NCBI GenBank assembly: GCA_046153505.1
Contig: JBJXDT010000035.1
Span: 1-61,417, forward strand
Source of the DNA: JBJXDT01 sp046153505
GTDB lineage: Bacteria; Pseudomonadota; Gammaproteobacteria; Burkholderiales; Methylophilaceae
Length of the DNA stretch: 61,417 bases
Direction: 5' to 3'
Shown piece by piece: positions 51,346-60,238 of the stretch. Position 1 is the first letter of the stretch, and each line of letters begins with the position of its first letter. The translations under genes and the position numbers were made by a program. Below the pieces are notes generated by a model. The model was not told the DNA's origin. It did not search any database and worked only from the letters and a program-made list of their open reading frames with translations.

Positions 51346-51660
51346 TTGACGCAAAACTATTACCAATACCATGTGTTTTTTTGCTTAAACCAGCGACCAA
51401 AAGGCGAGGCATGTTGCCAAGATAAAGGCGCAGAAGCGGCGTTTGATTATATGAAATCGCGTATAAAAAAACTGGGCTTAAATGGCGAAGGCAAAGTGCG
51501 CATTAACCGCGCGGGTTGTTTGGATAGATGCAATGAAGGGCCTGTTATGGTGGTCTATCCGCAGGCGGTTTGGTACACTTTTGTGGATAACGAAGACATC
51601 GACGAAATTATCAACAGCCATCTGCAACAAGGCATACTTGTAGACCGTCTAGTGGTTTAA
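51346..51660 (+). CDS. Thioredoxin-fold [2Fe-2S] ferredoxin
   Basis: A 104-residue ferredoxin-like protein: YHVFFCLNQRPKGEACC and, later, NRAGCLDRCNEGPVMVVYP give the four-cysteine arrangement of the (2Fe-2S) thioredoxin-like family, with the long insertion between the first two. It should carry a single [2Fe-2S] cluster in the cytosol. The start is a TTG at 51346, with AAAGG upstream; no ATG is available. It is 12 bp after the TonB gene and converges on the HIT gene. Confidence 0.88.
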   Translation: MTQNYYQYHVFFCLNQRPKGEACCQDKGAEAAFDYMKSRIKKLGLNGEGKVRINRAGCLDRCNEGPVMVVYPQAVWYTFVDNEDIDEIINSHLQQGILVDRLVV

Positions 51661-52080
51661 AGCGCAAGTCACATGTTCTATGATGCGTGCCTTTAATTGA
51701 GCTTGAGTGGAATCACTGAGAGGGACATGGATATTGGCTCGCAGAGCATCTCCCCAATGACTATTTGGAAAATGTTTATCGTTTTCAAACCGTGGAATCA
51801 CATGCCAGTGCAAATGTGGCGTTTTATTGCCTAGGCTTGCAAGGTTGATTTTATCCGGCGCAATCACTTCACGCATTGCCGTTTCTACCGCAAACACCAC
51901 TTTCATGGTGCGGGCACGGTCAGCGGGTGCTAAGTCGGTCATTTCTTTGATATGTGCGATGAGCTCTACACGACAGTAGGCAGGGTAATCAGCATCGTTT
52001 AATAACACGACGCGGCAAAAATCATCATGCCATAAAACCTCAAACGTAGTGGTGGCACATAGCGGGCAATCTGCAACCAT
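51649..52080 (-). CDS. HIT family protein
   Basis: A 143-residue histidine-triad nucleotide-binding or hydrolysing protein. The active-site run is PHLHWHVIPR, the HxHxH triad followed by a variable position; LASLGNKTPH precedes it. An N-terminal CPLC, common in this HIT subgroup, may bind zinc. The ATG at 52080 overlaps the nadA stop (TGATG), so it is coupled to nadA; the substrate is not known. Confidence 0.9.
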   Translation of the reverse strand: MVADCPLCATTTFEVLWHDDFCRVVLLNDADYPAYCRVELIAHIKEMTDLAPADRARTMKVVFAVETAMREVIAPDKINLASLGNKTPHLHWHVIPRFENDKHFPNSHWGDALRANIHVPLSDSTQAQLKARIIEHVTCALNH

Positions 52081-53177
52081 CAAGAAGCCGCCAGCATTCT
52101 TTCCAGCGTTAATTTAGCTAACTCTGCTTCATGTTTTGGCACGGTAATTTGGTTTACCACATTACCTTCGGCCAAGTTTTCTAGGCACCACGCTAAATGT
52201 TGCGGGTCAATGCGTGCCATGGTCGAGCATTCGCACACCACGTGGCTCATAAACTGCACATGTTTGCCTTGCGGTTTCATTTGCTCCGCTAGGCGGGTAA
52301 CCAAGTTGAGCTCTGTGCCAACAAGCCATTTGCTATTGGGAGCAGCTTCGGTGACGGTTTTTAAAATATATTCAGTAGAGCCGACAAAATCAGAGTTTAA
52401 ACATACTTCAAATGGGGCTTCTGGGTGCGAAATCACCTGCCCGTCAGGGTGTAGTTTACGGAAATGTTCAATATTTTGTGGGCGAAACATTTGATGAACC
52501 GCGCAATGTCCCTTCCATAGCAAAATTTTCGCATTTTTAATTTGCACTTCTGTTAAACCGCCCATTGGTTGATCTGGGTCCCATACGGGCATTTGCTCCA
52601 ACGGAATGCCCATTTTGTAACCTGACCAACGACCAAGATTTTGATCAGGGAAAAACAGCACTTTTTCGCGCTGTTTAAAGCTCCATTCTAGGATTTTAGG
52701 TGCATTGGTACTTGTACACACTATGCCACCGTGCTCACCACAAAAGGCTTTCAAGTCGGCAGCAGAGTTAATGTACGTAACAGGGGTGATGGTCTCATCA
52801 AAATCTAAGACTTTACTCAACTCGCGGTAGCTACGCTCTACTTTGGCAAGGTTCGCCATATCGGCCATAGAACAGCCTGCCGCCAAGTCTGGCAAAATTA
52901 CGATTTGCTCTGGGCGGCTCAAAATATCAGCTACTTCCGCCATAAAATGTACGCCTAAAAATACAATAAACTCGGCATCTAAGCCATCACAATATTTTGA
53001 AAGTTTTAGGGAGTCGCCAGTAAAGTTAGCATGTCGATAAACGCTCTCATGTTGATAATGGTGCCCCAAAATAACAAGGCGTTTTCCCAATTTTTCGCGT
53101 GCCGCCAAAATACGGGCTTGGCAATCGTTATCTTTAGCAGATTGGAACTTCTCAAATTTTATCGTAGCTGTTTGCAT
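52080..53177 (-). CDS. nadA: Quinolinate synthase NadA
   Basis: A 365-residue enzyme joining iminoaspartate and dihydroxyacetone phosphate to quinolinate in NAD synthesis. The oxygen-sensitive [4Fe-4S] cluster ligands are visible as Cys in AAGCSMADMAN, IVCTSTNAP and VVCECSTMARI. LGHHYQHESV and HPEAPFEV are other conserved blocks. Length is that of the long proteobacterial form. nadB and nadC are not in the window. Confidence 0.97.
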   Translation of the reverse strand: MQTATIKFEKFQSAKDNDCQARILAAREKLGKRLVILGHHYQHESVYRHANFTGDSLKLSKYCDGLDAEFIVFLGVHFMAEVADILSRPEQIVILPDLAAGCSMADMANLAKVERSYRELSKVLDFDETITPVTYINSAADLKAFCGEHGGIVCTSTNAPKILEWSFKQREKVLFFPDQNLGRWSGYKMGIPLEQMPVWDPDQPMGGLTEVQIKNAKILLWKGHCAVHQMFRPQNIEHFRKLHPDGQVISHPEAPFEVCLNSDFVGSTEYILKTVTEAAPNSKWLVGTELNLVTRLAEQMKPQGKHVQFMSHVVCECSTMARIDPQHLAWCLENLAEGNVVNQITVPKHEAELAKLTLERMLAAS

Positions 53178-53213
53178 AGTCTCTTAACGCATGAATGCGA
53201 GTGAAGGTTTATT

Positions 53214-53666
53214 TTATAACGTTAGCTGATGCTTTTCACCAAGTCTTTTTAAGGCATCAACATTTGTCCATGAAAATACACGTTGTGCTGCCTCTCGCCA
53301 ATCCACCCATTCATAGCGTACATGCTCCTTCGGGGTAAGGGTAACAGGCATTGTGCTTGGTAAGCAAAGGCCAAATAAATGTTCAGTATTTTCGACAACG
53401 CCTGGTGCATAGCGGTAACGCCAGTGTGGATAAATTTCATAGACATTACTCGCGTGCCAATCTTGAAAGTCAAAATCGAGCGCGTTTATGCCCGTCTCTT
53501 CTTTTACCTCACGAATAGCCGCATCGCGTGGCGTTTCGTCAGCCTCAATACTGCCAGTAACTGATTGCCAAAATCCAGCCTTATCGGCACGCTCCAGAAT
53601 GAGCACTTTTAAATCTGCCGTATGGATTAACACCAAAGCAGAGATGGGAATTTTAAATGGCTTCAT
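53214..53666 (-). CDS. nudB: Dihydroneopterin triphosphate diphosphatase
   Basis: A 150-residue Nudix hydrolase that removes pyrophosphate from dihydroneopterin triphosphate in folate synthesis. The Nudix box GSIEADETPRDAAIREVKEE continues with TGI, matching GX5EX7REUXEEXGU. The N-terminal KPFKIPISALVLIHT and the middle NVYEIYPHWRYRYAPGV are typical of NudB. Its start overlaps ispH by 14 bp; cotranscription with ispH is likely. Confidence 0.92.
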   Translation of the reverse strand: MKPFKIPISALVLIHTADLKVLILERADKAGFWQSVTGSIEADETPRDAAIREVKEETGINALDFDFQDWHASNVYEIYPHWRYRYAPGVVENTEHLFGLCLPSTMPVTLTPKEHVRYEWVDWREAAQRVFSWTNVDALKRLGEKHQLTL

Positions 53667-54654
53667 CAGCCCGTTTTTTAATGGCGTTGGTTAAATTTTT
53701 GGGTAAGTGAAACACCACATTCTCTACCACACCTTGCAGCTCGGTAACATGATTCGCGCCTAGTTTTTGTAACTCGGCTATTACCTCTTTCACTAGTACT
53801 TCGGGCGCCGAAGCGCCTGCTGACACGCCGATTTTTTTCTTACCAACCAACCAATTTGGTTGGATAAAACTTGCGTTATCCACCATATAGGCTTGAACCC
53901 CTTGGTTTTGTGCAACTTCGCGTAAACGGTTAGAGTTAGAGCTGTTGGGCGAGCCCACAATTATGACCAAATCGCAATCTTTGGCCATAATTTTAACGGC
54001 ATCTTGGCGATTTTGTGTGGCATAACAAATATCATCACTTTTTGGGCCATGAATATTCGGAAAGCTTAGCTGTAGGGCTTTAATCACTTTTGCGGCGTCA
54101 TCCATCGAGAGTGTAGTTTGCGTTACATAAGCTAGTTTGTTTGGGTCTTTTACTCTCAAAGCGGCTACATCCTCAGGCGTTTCTACCAGATACATTCCAT
54201 CGTAAATTTCAGCTGGCTCATCTGCTTCGGAAAGTTTTTCCACTTGGCCCATGGTGCCCTCGACTTCAGGGTGGCCTTTGTGACCAATCATAATAATTTC
54301 CATATCTGCCTGACGCAGTTTGGCGACTTCTACATGAACTTTAGTGACCAACGGGCAAGTGGCATCAAACGCGATTAATCCGCGTGCATCTGCCTCTGCC
54401 CGTATAGCTTTCGAAACGCCATGCGCACTAAAAATCACAGTGCTACCAGAAGGGATTTCATCTAAATGATGGACGAAAATCGCACCTTTTGCACGTAGTT
54501 CATCCACCACAAATTTGTTGTGTACCACCTCATTGCGCACATAAATTGGCGCGCCAAATTTCTCTAAAGCCTGCTCAACAATGATAATGGCACGGTCAAC
54601 GCCCGCGCAAAAACCGCGTGGGTTGGCAAGGATAATGTCTGTTTTATGTTGCAT
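53653..54654 (-). CDS. ispH: 4-hydroxy-3-methylbut-2-enyl diphosphate reductase
   Basis: A 333-residue [4Fe-4S] enzyme of the last step of the MEP isoprenoid pathway, producing IPP and DMAPP. Cluster cysteines lie in NPRGFCAGVDRAI, DATCPLVTKVH and SDDICYATQNRQ; GSPNSSNSNRLREVA binds the diphosphate. The ATG at 54654 is the usual start (MQHKTDIILANP), two codons inside the longest frame. Divergent from purU. Confidence 0.97.
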   Translation of the reverse strand: MQHKTDIILANPRGFCAGVDRAIIIVEQALEKFGAPIYVRNEVVHNKFVVDELRAKGAIFVHHLDEIPSGSTVIFSAHGVSKAIRAEADARGLIAFDATCPLVTKVHVEVAKLRQADMEIIMIGHKGHPEVEGTMGQVEKLSEADEPAEIYDGMYLVETPEDVAALRVKDPNKLAYVTQTTLSMDDAAKVIKALQLSFPNIHGPKSDDICYATQNRQDAVKIMAKDCDLVIIVGSPNSSNSNRLREVAQNQGVQAYMVDNASFIQPNWLVGKKKIGVSAGASAPEVLVKEVIAELQKLGANHVTELQGVVENVVFHLPKNLTNAIKKRADEAI

Positions 54655-54742
54655 ATACAATTAACTATTTGTTTACCTTAATCTCGTTTAAGCGTGTCTA
54701 TATGCATCAGGTATAATGCGTCTTTTAATTTTTTAACTCACC

Positions 54743-55597
54743 ATGAAAAATACTGCAACACTTTTAATTACTTGCCCAGATGCTAAAGGCATCGTTGCCA
54801 GCATCGCTGATTTTTTGTATCAGCATAATGCCAATATTTTACACGCAGACCAGCACCAAGATGCAGAAAATAACTTATTTTTGATGCGCGTAGAATGGGA
54901 TTTGGCTGGATTTAACGTTGAAACACCTGCTTTTGAAGCGGCTTTTAAACCAATTGCTGAAAAATTTAATATGCATTGGCTACTTAAATTATCGCAACAC
55001 AAAACGCGCGTGGCACTGATGGCCTCTCAATATGATCACTGTTTGGCAGATTTGCTGCAACGTTTTAAAAGTGGTGAGTTGGCTTGTGAAATACCGCTAA
55101 TTATTAGCAACCATCGGGATGTGCAGAAATTGGCGGAGTTTTATGACATTGATTTTCATCACATTGTGGTAAACAAAGATAACAAATCGGAAGCAGAGGC
55201 CGTACAGTTCAAATTGTTTGAAACATACAAAATTGATTTAATAGTGCTTGCGCGGTATATGCAAATTTTGTCTCCTGATTTTGTATCACGCTATCCGCAA
55301 CGCATTATTAACATTCATCATTCATTTCTACCAGCGTTTGTGGGAGCAAAGCCTTACCATCGTGCGTTTGAGCGGGGTGTAAAGCTAATTGGCGCAACTG
55401 CCCATTACGTGACGGAAGTGTTGGATGAAGGGCCAATTATCGAGCAAGATATTGCACGTATTTCGCACCGCGACCAAGTAGAAGACTTAATTCAAAAAGG
55501 CCGCGATTTAGAGCGCGTTGTGTTGTCTAGAGCGGTGCGCTGGCACATCGATAATCGCATTTTGCCTTATGCGAATAAGACGGTGATTTTTGATTAA
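54743..55597 (+). CDS. purU: Formyltetrahydrofolate deformylase PurU
   Basis: A 284-residue enzyme releasing formate from 10-formyl-tetrahydrofolate. An ACT domain (residues ~8-80, LITCPDAKGIVASIADFLYQ) precedes the formyltransferase-type domain, with NIHHSFLPAFVGAKPYHRAF and ATAHYVTEVLDEGPIIEQ containing the Asn-His-Asp catalytic set. It balances one-carbon folates and supplies formate to PurT, a link that matters in a methylotroph. A terminator follows directly. Confidence 0.96.
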   Translation: MKNTATLLITCPDAKGIVASIADFLYQHNANILHADQHQDAENNLFLMRVEWDLAGFNVETPAFEAAFKPIAEKFNMHWLLKLSQHKTRVALMASQYDHCLADLLQRFKSGELACEIPLIISNHRDVQKLAEFYDIDFHHIVVNKDNKSEAEAVQFKLFETYKIDLIVLARYMQILSPDFVSRYPQRIINIHHSFLPAFVGAKPYHRAFERGVKLIGATAHYVTEVLDEGPIIEQDIARISHRDQVEDLIQKGRDLERVVLSRAVRWHIDNRILPYANKTVIFD

Positions 55598-55611
55598 GAA
55601 AATTTTGATGT

Positions 55612-55643
55612 AAAAAAAGCGAAGTTAGACTTCGCTTTTTTTA
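55612..55643. terminator. Bidirectional terminator after purU
   Basis: A-run, GCGAAG-TTAGA-CTTCGC and T-run; a perfect stem between purU and a convergent small gene. Confidence 0.92.
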
Positions 55644-55656
55644 CTTTTGATACCAG

Positions 55657-55953
55657 TCATTTATTTGGAACTAATGCAGGCAGCGCTTCGTAAACCTCTT
55701 CTTCAGTAGCGGGTAAATCAGGTAGGCCGCCGTTATCAGAGGTTTCTGTCATTTCTGGCAAGGTTGCATTTGCTAAACTCACTTCAGTTGTCAGCCCATC
55801 AAACTCTGATGAAACCTCATCTGGTAATGGATCATAGGCTGCATCATCGTATGCTGAAATTTCAGGTAAAGCACTATTTTCTGCAGCATTGACACTCATT
55901 CCAAGTGAAAGAAGCAAAGTGATTAGAATAAATAAAAGTTTATTCATATTCAT
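55657..55953 (-). CDS. Acidic exported peptide 1
   Basis: A 98-residue protein with a signal peptide (MNMNKLLFILITLLLSLGMSVNA). The mature ~75 residues are rich in Glu, Asp, Pro and Ala (SALPEISAYDDAAYDPLPDE) with no cysteine and little predicted order. The LPE/LPD tripeptide recurs six times or so. It resembles the smaller gene behind it at 55997, and they probably arose by duplication. Function unknown. Confidence 0.65.
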   Translation of the reverse strand: MNMNKLLFILITLLLSLGMSVNAAENSALPEISAYDDAAYDPLPDEVSSEFDGLTTEVSLANATLPEMTETSDNGGLPDLPATEEEVYEALPALVPNK

Positions 55954-55996
55954 TTCAGCCTCCCCCGAGTAAATAGTTAACTGAATTTAATGCAAA

Positions 55997-56146
55997 TTAT
56001 TTTGCATCATCAGGTGCTGGCGCATCAATTGGAGGTGGTGCTGGATCATCAACAGGTGCAACTTCTGGTAGTGCATCATCTGCAAAAGCGATAGGCATTT
56101 GATTGAAACTTAATACTGCTATTACTACAAACAATAATTTTTTCAT
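55997..56146 (-). CDS. Acidic exported peptide 2
   Basis: A 49-residue protein with a signal peptide (MKKLLFVVIAVLSFNQMPIAFA) and a mature tail of only ~27 residues, made of Asp, Pro, Ala and Val (DDALPEVAPVDDPAPPPIDA). CGGGGAA precedes the ATG as a ribosome site. The ALPE motif right after the cleavage site matches peptide 1, 43 bp downstream on the same strand. Function unknown. Confidence 0.6.
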   Translation of the reverse strand: MKKLLFVVIAVLSFNQMPIAFADDALPEVAPVDDPAPPPIDAPAPDDAK

Positions 56147-56251
56147 TTTAATTCCCCGAGCTTAGTTTATATTATGGTAAGAGCGTCGCTCTTAGCGATA
56201 ATCTACGCTTAAGGTTTGATTTTCGCAAGTGTTTTTAAAAAAATTCCCACG

Positions 56252-57496
56252 TTATGGCAATAGGTTTTCTAAAGCAAATAAATCTGCGATTTTTTCACGT
56301 TGTTTAATCACAAAAAATTTGTTCCTATCGACCATAATTTCGGCTGCACGGGGGCGTGTATTATAGTTGCTAGACATGCTCATGCCATAGGCGCCCGCGG
56401 ATTTAATCGCAAGTAAATCGCCTTCCTTAAGCGCCAAAGTTCTGTCATGACCCAGAAAATCTCCGCTTTCGCAGACTGGGCCTACAATTTCAAAATTTGC
56501 AGTTGCACCAATGTGCGGATTCACCGCTACAATGTCGTGATAAGCATCATAAAGGGCAGGCCGCATTAGGTCGTTCATGGCTGCGTCCACAATCGCAAAG
56601 TTTTTGGATTCAGTTTTCTTGATGTACTCCACTTTGGTCAGCAAAACGCCTGCATTGCCAACCAAGGCGCGGCCTGGCTCAAACAAAATTTTTACTTTTC
56701 TATTTCCTAATTTGTCCAAAATTGCTTTTGTATAACCTTCAAATTTTGGCGGTGCTTCATTGCTATAAGTTATGCCGATACCACCGCCCACATCAATATG
56801 GCTAATGGTTATACCCTTAGCTTCTAACGTATCCACCAAGCGCAGCACTTTATCCAGCGCATCAATAAAAGGAGAGAGCTCGGTAATTTGTGAGCCAATA
56901 TGGCAATCTACACCATGCACAGCAATGTTGGGCATTGCTGCAGCTTGTGTGTATACATCTAGTGCATCTTCAAATGCCACACCAAATTTGTTATTTTTTA
57001 ATCCAGTCGAAATATAAGGGTGCGTTTTCGCATCCACATTGGGATTGACGCGTAACGAGACAGGCGCAACTTTACCCAATTTTTTTGCAACGTCGTTTAA
57101 ACGCGTCAATTCGCTGGCAGATTCTATGTTAAAGCAGAAAATATTAGCTTCCAGCGCCATTTGCATTTCATCTGCAGTTTTACCCACGCCAGAAAACACC
57201 ACTTTTTGGGGGTCGCCCCCTGCGGCTATCACACGCGCCAACTCGCCGCCAGATACAATATCAAAGCCAGCGCCTAATTTTGCAAACGTGTTAAGAATTG
57301 CAATATTTGGGTTTGCTTTAACTGCAAAACACACCAAATGATTGCTGCCTACTAAGCCAGCCTTAAAGTTTGTAAACGCCTCAGTTAATGCAGCTTTAGA
57401 ATAAACATAGCATGGCGTGCCAAATGTATGTGCAATTTCTGTTAAGGCTACATTTTCAGCGTGTAGTGCGCCATTTTTTAATTCAAATTGATTCAC
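56252..57496 (-). CDS. lysA: Diaminopimelate decarboxylase
   Basis: A 414-residue PLP enzyme making lysine from meso-diaminopimelate. The PLP lysine is in CFAVKANPN; the phosphate-binding glycines are in HIDVGGGIGI; the substrate cysteine lies in GPVCESGDFLG. It starts two bases behind lptM, a gene pair conserved in many proteobacteria. Confidence 0.97.
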   Translation of the reverse strand: MNQFELKNGALHAENVALTEIAHTFGTPCYVYSKAALTEAFTNFKAGLVGSNHLVCFAVKANPNIAILNTFAKLGAGFDIVSGGELARVIAAGGDPQKVVFSGVGKTADEMQMALEANIFCFNIESASELTRLNDVAKKLGKVAPVSLRVNPNVDAKTHPYISTGLKNNKFGVAFEDALDVYTQAAAMPNIAVHGVDCHIGSQITELSPFIDALDKVLRLVDTLEAKGITISHIDVGGGIGITYSNEAPPKFEGYTKAILDKLGNRKVKILFEPGRALVGNAGVLLTKVEYIKKTESKNFAIVDAAMNDLMRPALYDAYHDIVAVNPHIGATANFEIVGPVCESGDFLGHDRTLALKEGDLLAIKSAGAYGMSMSSNYNTRPRAAEIMVDRNKFFVIKQREKIADLFALENLLP

Positions 57497-57498
57497 AG

Positions 57499-57657
57499 TT
57501 ATTCTTTGCTAGGTTGCGACGCAGGAGGTGTTTCAGGTGTTTTTTCAGCCCCTTGCGGATAGCGCTGCTCTGGAATATACAAAGGCCCTTTTGTGCCACA
57601 ACCCACTAAAAAGGAGTAGCAGCATAGTGCAAAAATCGTAAAAAAGTATCTAGGCAT
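57499..57657 (-). CDS. lptM: LPS translocon maturation chaperone LptM (YifL-type)
   Basis: A 52-residue lipoprotein: MPRYFFTIFALCCYSFLVGC is the signal with the lipidated Cys at residue 20, directly followed by GTKGPLYIPE, the conserved GxKGPLYxP signature. The rest is a polar Pro/Glu tail. LptM aids disulfide formation and assembly of LptD in the outer membrane. Gene order lptM-lysA with a 2-bp gap supports the call. Confidence 0.88.
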   Translation of the reverse strand: MPRYFFTIFALCCYSFLVGCGTKGPLYIPEQRYPQGAEKTPETPPASQPSKE

Positions 57658-57832
57658 ATTATGGTCGCCGTATTTTTATCATCAAGCGCTTATTTTATCA
57701 TTAATGTTTCATATGGCCGAATAGCACTACTTTTTACCGCTTATTCTGCAAATATTACCGATTATCGGATACTGCTAGACATGACAGAGTGTACTTTGGC
57801 ATGATTCAATCAACCAAAAAAGGGTATTTGAT

Positions 57833-58258
57833 ATGAACATGAAAAATTTTAAACAAACGGGTTTTACGCTTGTTGAAATAATGATAGTTGTCGCGATAAT
57901 TGGAATTTTAGCCTCGATTGCTTTACCGGCTTATACCAATTATGTGAAAAAGGGTAAGGCTGCTGAAGCAACAAGCACTCTTGCGGATTTACGTGTGAAG
58001 ATGGAACAATGTTATCAAGATAATCGAGACTATACTGCCTGTGCGGCGTTTTGTGCACCTGCCAGTGCAAAATATTTCACATATGCTTGTAACCCTGCTT
58101 CAACAGCAACCACATACACAATTGTAGCCACAGGGGTGGCTGCTCAAAATATGGGCAATTTCTCTTTTACTGTAAACGAGCAGAACGCAAAAACATCCAA
58201 TTATGATGGTGTGGCTGGAGCAAATTGTTGGCTTGCAGGCAAGGGCACAGGGTGTTAG
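57833..58258 (+). CDS. pilE: Type IV pilin, PilE-like
   Basis: A 141-residue prepilin. The leader ends KQTG and the mature protein starts FTLVEIMIVVAIIGILASIA, with Glu at +5 and a class IVa helix. The C-terminal domain has six cysteines in TACAAFCAP, TYACNP and NCWLAGKGTGC. It could be a minor pilin (PilE) or a major subunit; the start of a fimT-pilV-pilW-pilX-pilY1 series favours a minor pilin. The ribosome site is weak. Confidence 0.88.
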   Translation: MNMKNFKQTGFTLVEIMIVVAIIGILASIALPAYTNYVKKGKAAEATSTLADLRVKMEQCYQDNRDYTACAAFCAPASAKYFTYACNPASTATTYTIVATGVAAQNMGNFSFTVNEQNAKTSNYDGVAGANCWLAGKGTGC

Positions 58259-58788
58259 TTTTGCAACAGCATCGTAAAAATTTAGGTTTTAGCTTAATAG
58301 AGGTAATGGTCGTGGTCGCCATTTTTGGCGTAGTATTCTCTGTTGGTTCATCTAGCTACAAAGCTTGGATTGAAAACTCTAAAATTCGCAATGCCGCTGA
58401 ATCTATGCTAAATGGCATACAAAAAGCACGTAACTTTGCGGTACAAAATAATGCGCAAGTAAGATTTGTAAGAGGCGCTAACTCAGATTGGACAATTGGT
58501 TGTGTCACGGTAACGGCAAGTTGCCCTGCAACAATAGATCAAAGAGTGACTTCTGAAGGGTCTTCTACTAGTGTAACTATTACAGCCACCCCAGCAGGTT
58601 CAACGACAACTGTTTTTAGTAATTTGGGAACAAGAGTTTCTGGATTTACCCAGTTAGACTTCTCAACTACTGCACTTAGTAATGCTGCGGATATTAGAGC
58701 ATTAGCAATTTTAGTTAAACCTGGAGGCGCAGCACGTTTATGTGACCCCGCCCTCAATGTATCTGTGCCTACAATGGGATGCTTGTAA
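58252..58788 (+). CDS. fimT: Minor pilin FimT/FimU (GspH type)
   Basis: A ~178-residue prepilin with the cleavage site KNLG before FSLIEVMVVVAIFGVVFSVG and Glu at +5, and a GspH-like body (NAAESMLNGIQKARNFAVQNN). Start is GTG 58252 (AAGGG upstream) or TTG 58261; both overlap or abut the previous stop. It belongs to the complex that primes pilus assembly with PilV, PilW, PilX and PilY1. Confidence 0.87.
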   Translation: MLVLQQHRKNLGFSLIEVMVVVAIFGVVFSVGSSSYKAWIENSKIRNAAESMLNGIQKARNFAVQNNAQVRFVRGANSDWTIGCVTVTASCPATIDQRVTSEGSSTSVTITATPAGSTTTVFSNLGTRVSGFTQLDFSTTALSNAADIRALAILVKPGGAARLCDPALNVSVPTMGCL

Positions 58789-59186
58789 TGATGAATACCA
58801 AGCTTAAGATTAAGCCGAAAATCCAGCAACAGCAGGGAGTAGTGTTATTAGAAGCCTTAATAGCAATTCTAATTTTTTCCTTTGGTATACTTGCTTTGGC
58901 GGGCTTACAGGCCGCGATGATTAAAAATACTACCGATTCAAAATTTCGTTCAGATGCCGCAAATGTTGCGCAAAGACAGCTGGGTATCATTTGGGCAAAT
59001 CCAACAAATATTGCCAACTATACAGGCACAACGAATGTGGCTGATCTTCCAAATGGGTCGATGACGGTTGCACAACCAACTGCAGGCAGAGTCACAGTGC
59101 AAGTTTCATGGCAACAGCCAGGTGAAGCACAGCATAAATATGATGCAAATGCATATGTCATTACTGGGTGTCCAACATGTCCATAA
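58788..59186 (+). CDS. pilV: Minor pilin PilV
   Basis: A 132-residue prepilin: cleavage at QQQG before VVLLEALIAILIFSFGILAL, with Glu at +5. The C-terminal domain is small and ends with CPTCP. The ATG at 58788 overlaps the fimT stop (TAATG); an ATG three codons upstream is possible. Part of the tightly overlapping pilus operon. Confidence 0.87.
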   Translation: MMNTKLKIKPKIQQQQGVVLLEALIAILIFSFGILALAGLQAAMIKNTTDSKFRSDAANVAQRQLGIIWANPTNIANYTGTTNVADLPNGSMTVAQPTAGRVTVQVSWQQPGEAQHKYDANAYVITGCPTCP

Positions 59187-60238
59187 ACCAACTTCAAGCT
59201 CGCAATCAATCAGGGTTTACATTAGTTGAGCTCATGGTAGGTCTTGTGATTGGCTTGATAGCTACCATAGTTATCATGCAAACCCTTAGTGCCTTTGAAG
59301 GCCAAAAGCGCACAACCACAGGTACTGCAGATGCCCAAGTAAACGGTAGTATTGCTTTATATAACATACAACGCCAAGTGCAAATGGCTGGGTATGGGTT
59401 ACCTATTTTTGATGCAAATGCACTTCAAAACAACTCTCCGTTAAAATGCAACCCCTCAACTATAGATCACGATGCAAATAATGCAACGGCAAAAGTTGAA
59501 ATATTCCCTATTGCAATCACCGATGGTGGCGCTGCCGGTAGTGATACAATTACTGTTCGTACCTTTCCTACTTCAACTAGTGGTGGCTTGCCTGTCAATG
59601 TGGTTACGGTAGCTGGCTCAATATTGGGTGTTGATAATAATTTAGGTTGCTCACAAAACGATATCGCGCTTGTAGTCCGCGGAACAACTTGTTATGCAGG
59701 AAAAGTATCTACAACGAATGCAAATTTGGCTTTAGATACAACTCATATCACTTTATCCGGACCTGATGTAGCTAGTATGAGTAGCCCTGCACGTCTGTCA
59801 TGTCTTGGAAGTATAAATACCATTAATTTTGCTATTAATGCTAACAACGAATTAACCCAAAATGGCACACCTGTCATTTCAGATGTCGTTAGCTTGCAGG
59901 CGCAGTATGGCATTTCTGCAAACTCCACTAGCAATGTCATTACACAATGGGTGGATGCAACAGTAGCTAATGGTTATGCAGCACCTACAATTGCTAATCG
60001 TAATCGTATTCGTGCGATTCGCGTATCGGTAGTCGCTCGCAATGGTTTGTTGGAAAAAACAAATGTTACAACAGCAGCACCGATTGCTTGGGACCCTGCT
60101 ACTGCAAACCCAGCTGTTCTCTCACCCGCACCAGTAATCAACTTGAGCGCGAACGGCCAATGGCGGCAATATCGTTATCGCGTCTATGAAACCATCATTC
60201 CTATTCGTAATTTAACTTGGTCTGGACAATGGTTATGA
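59177..60238 (+). CDS. pilW: Minor pilin PilW
   Basis: A 353-residue prepilin, the large minor pilin of the set. Cleavage at NQSG before FTLVELMVGLVIGLIATIVI with Glu at +5; the middle AQVNGSIALYNIQRQVQMAGYG matches the PilW family. It begins ten bases before the pilV stop. Confidence 0.88.
   Translation: MSINQLQARNQSGFTLVELMVGLVIGLIATIVIMQTLSAFEGQKRTTTGTADAQVNGSIALYNIQRQVQMAGYGLPIFDANALQNNSPLKCNPSTIDHDANNATAKVEIFPIAITDGGAAGSDTITVRTFPTSTSGGLPVNVVTVAGSILGVDNNLGCSQNDIALVVRGTTCYAGKVSTTNANLALDTTHITLSGPDVASMSSPARLSCLGSINTINFAINANNELTQNGTPVISDVVSLQAQYGISANSTSNVITQWVDATVANGYAAPTIANRNRIRAIRVSVVARNGLLEKTNVTTAAPIAWDPATANPAVLSPAPVINLSANGQWRQYRYRVYETIIPIRNLTWSGQWL

Noticed and set aside
57700..57832. 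Sigma-54 promoter ahead of pilE
   Set aside because: A TTTGGCATGATT string is present but the -12 GC is missing at the required distance.
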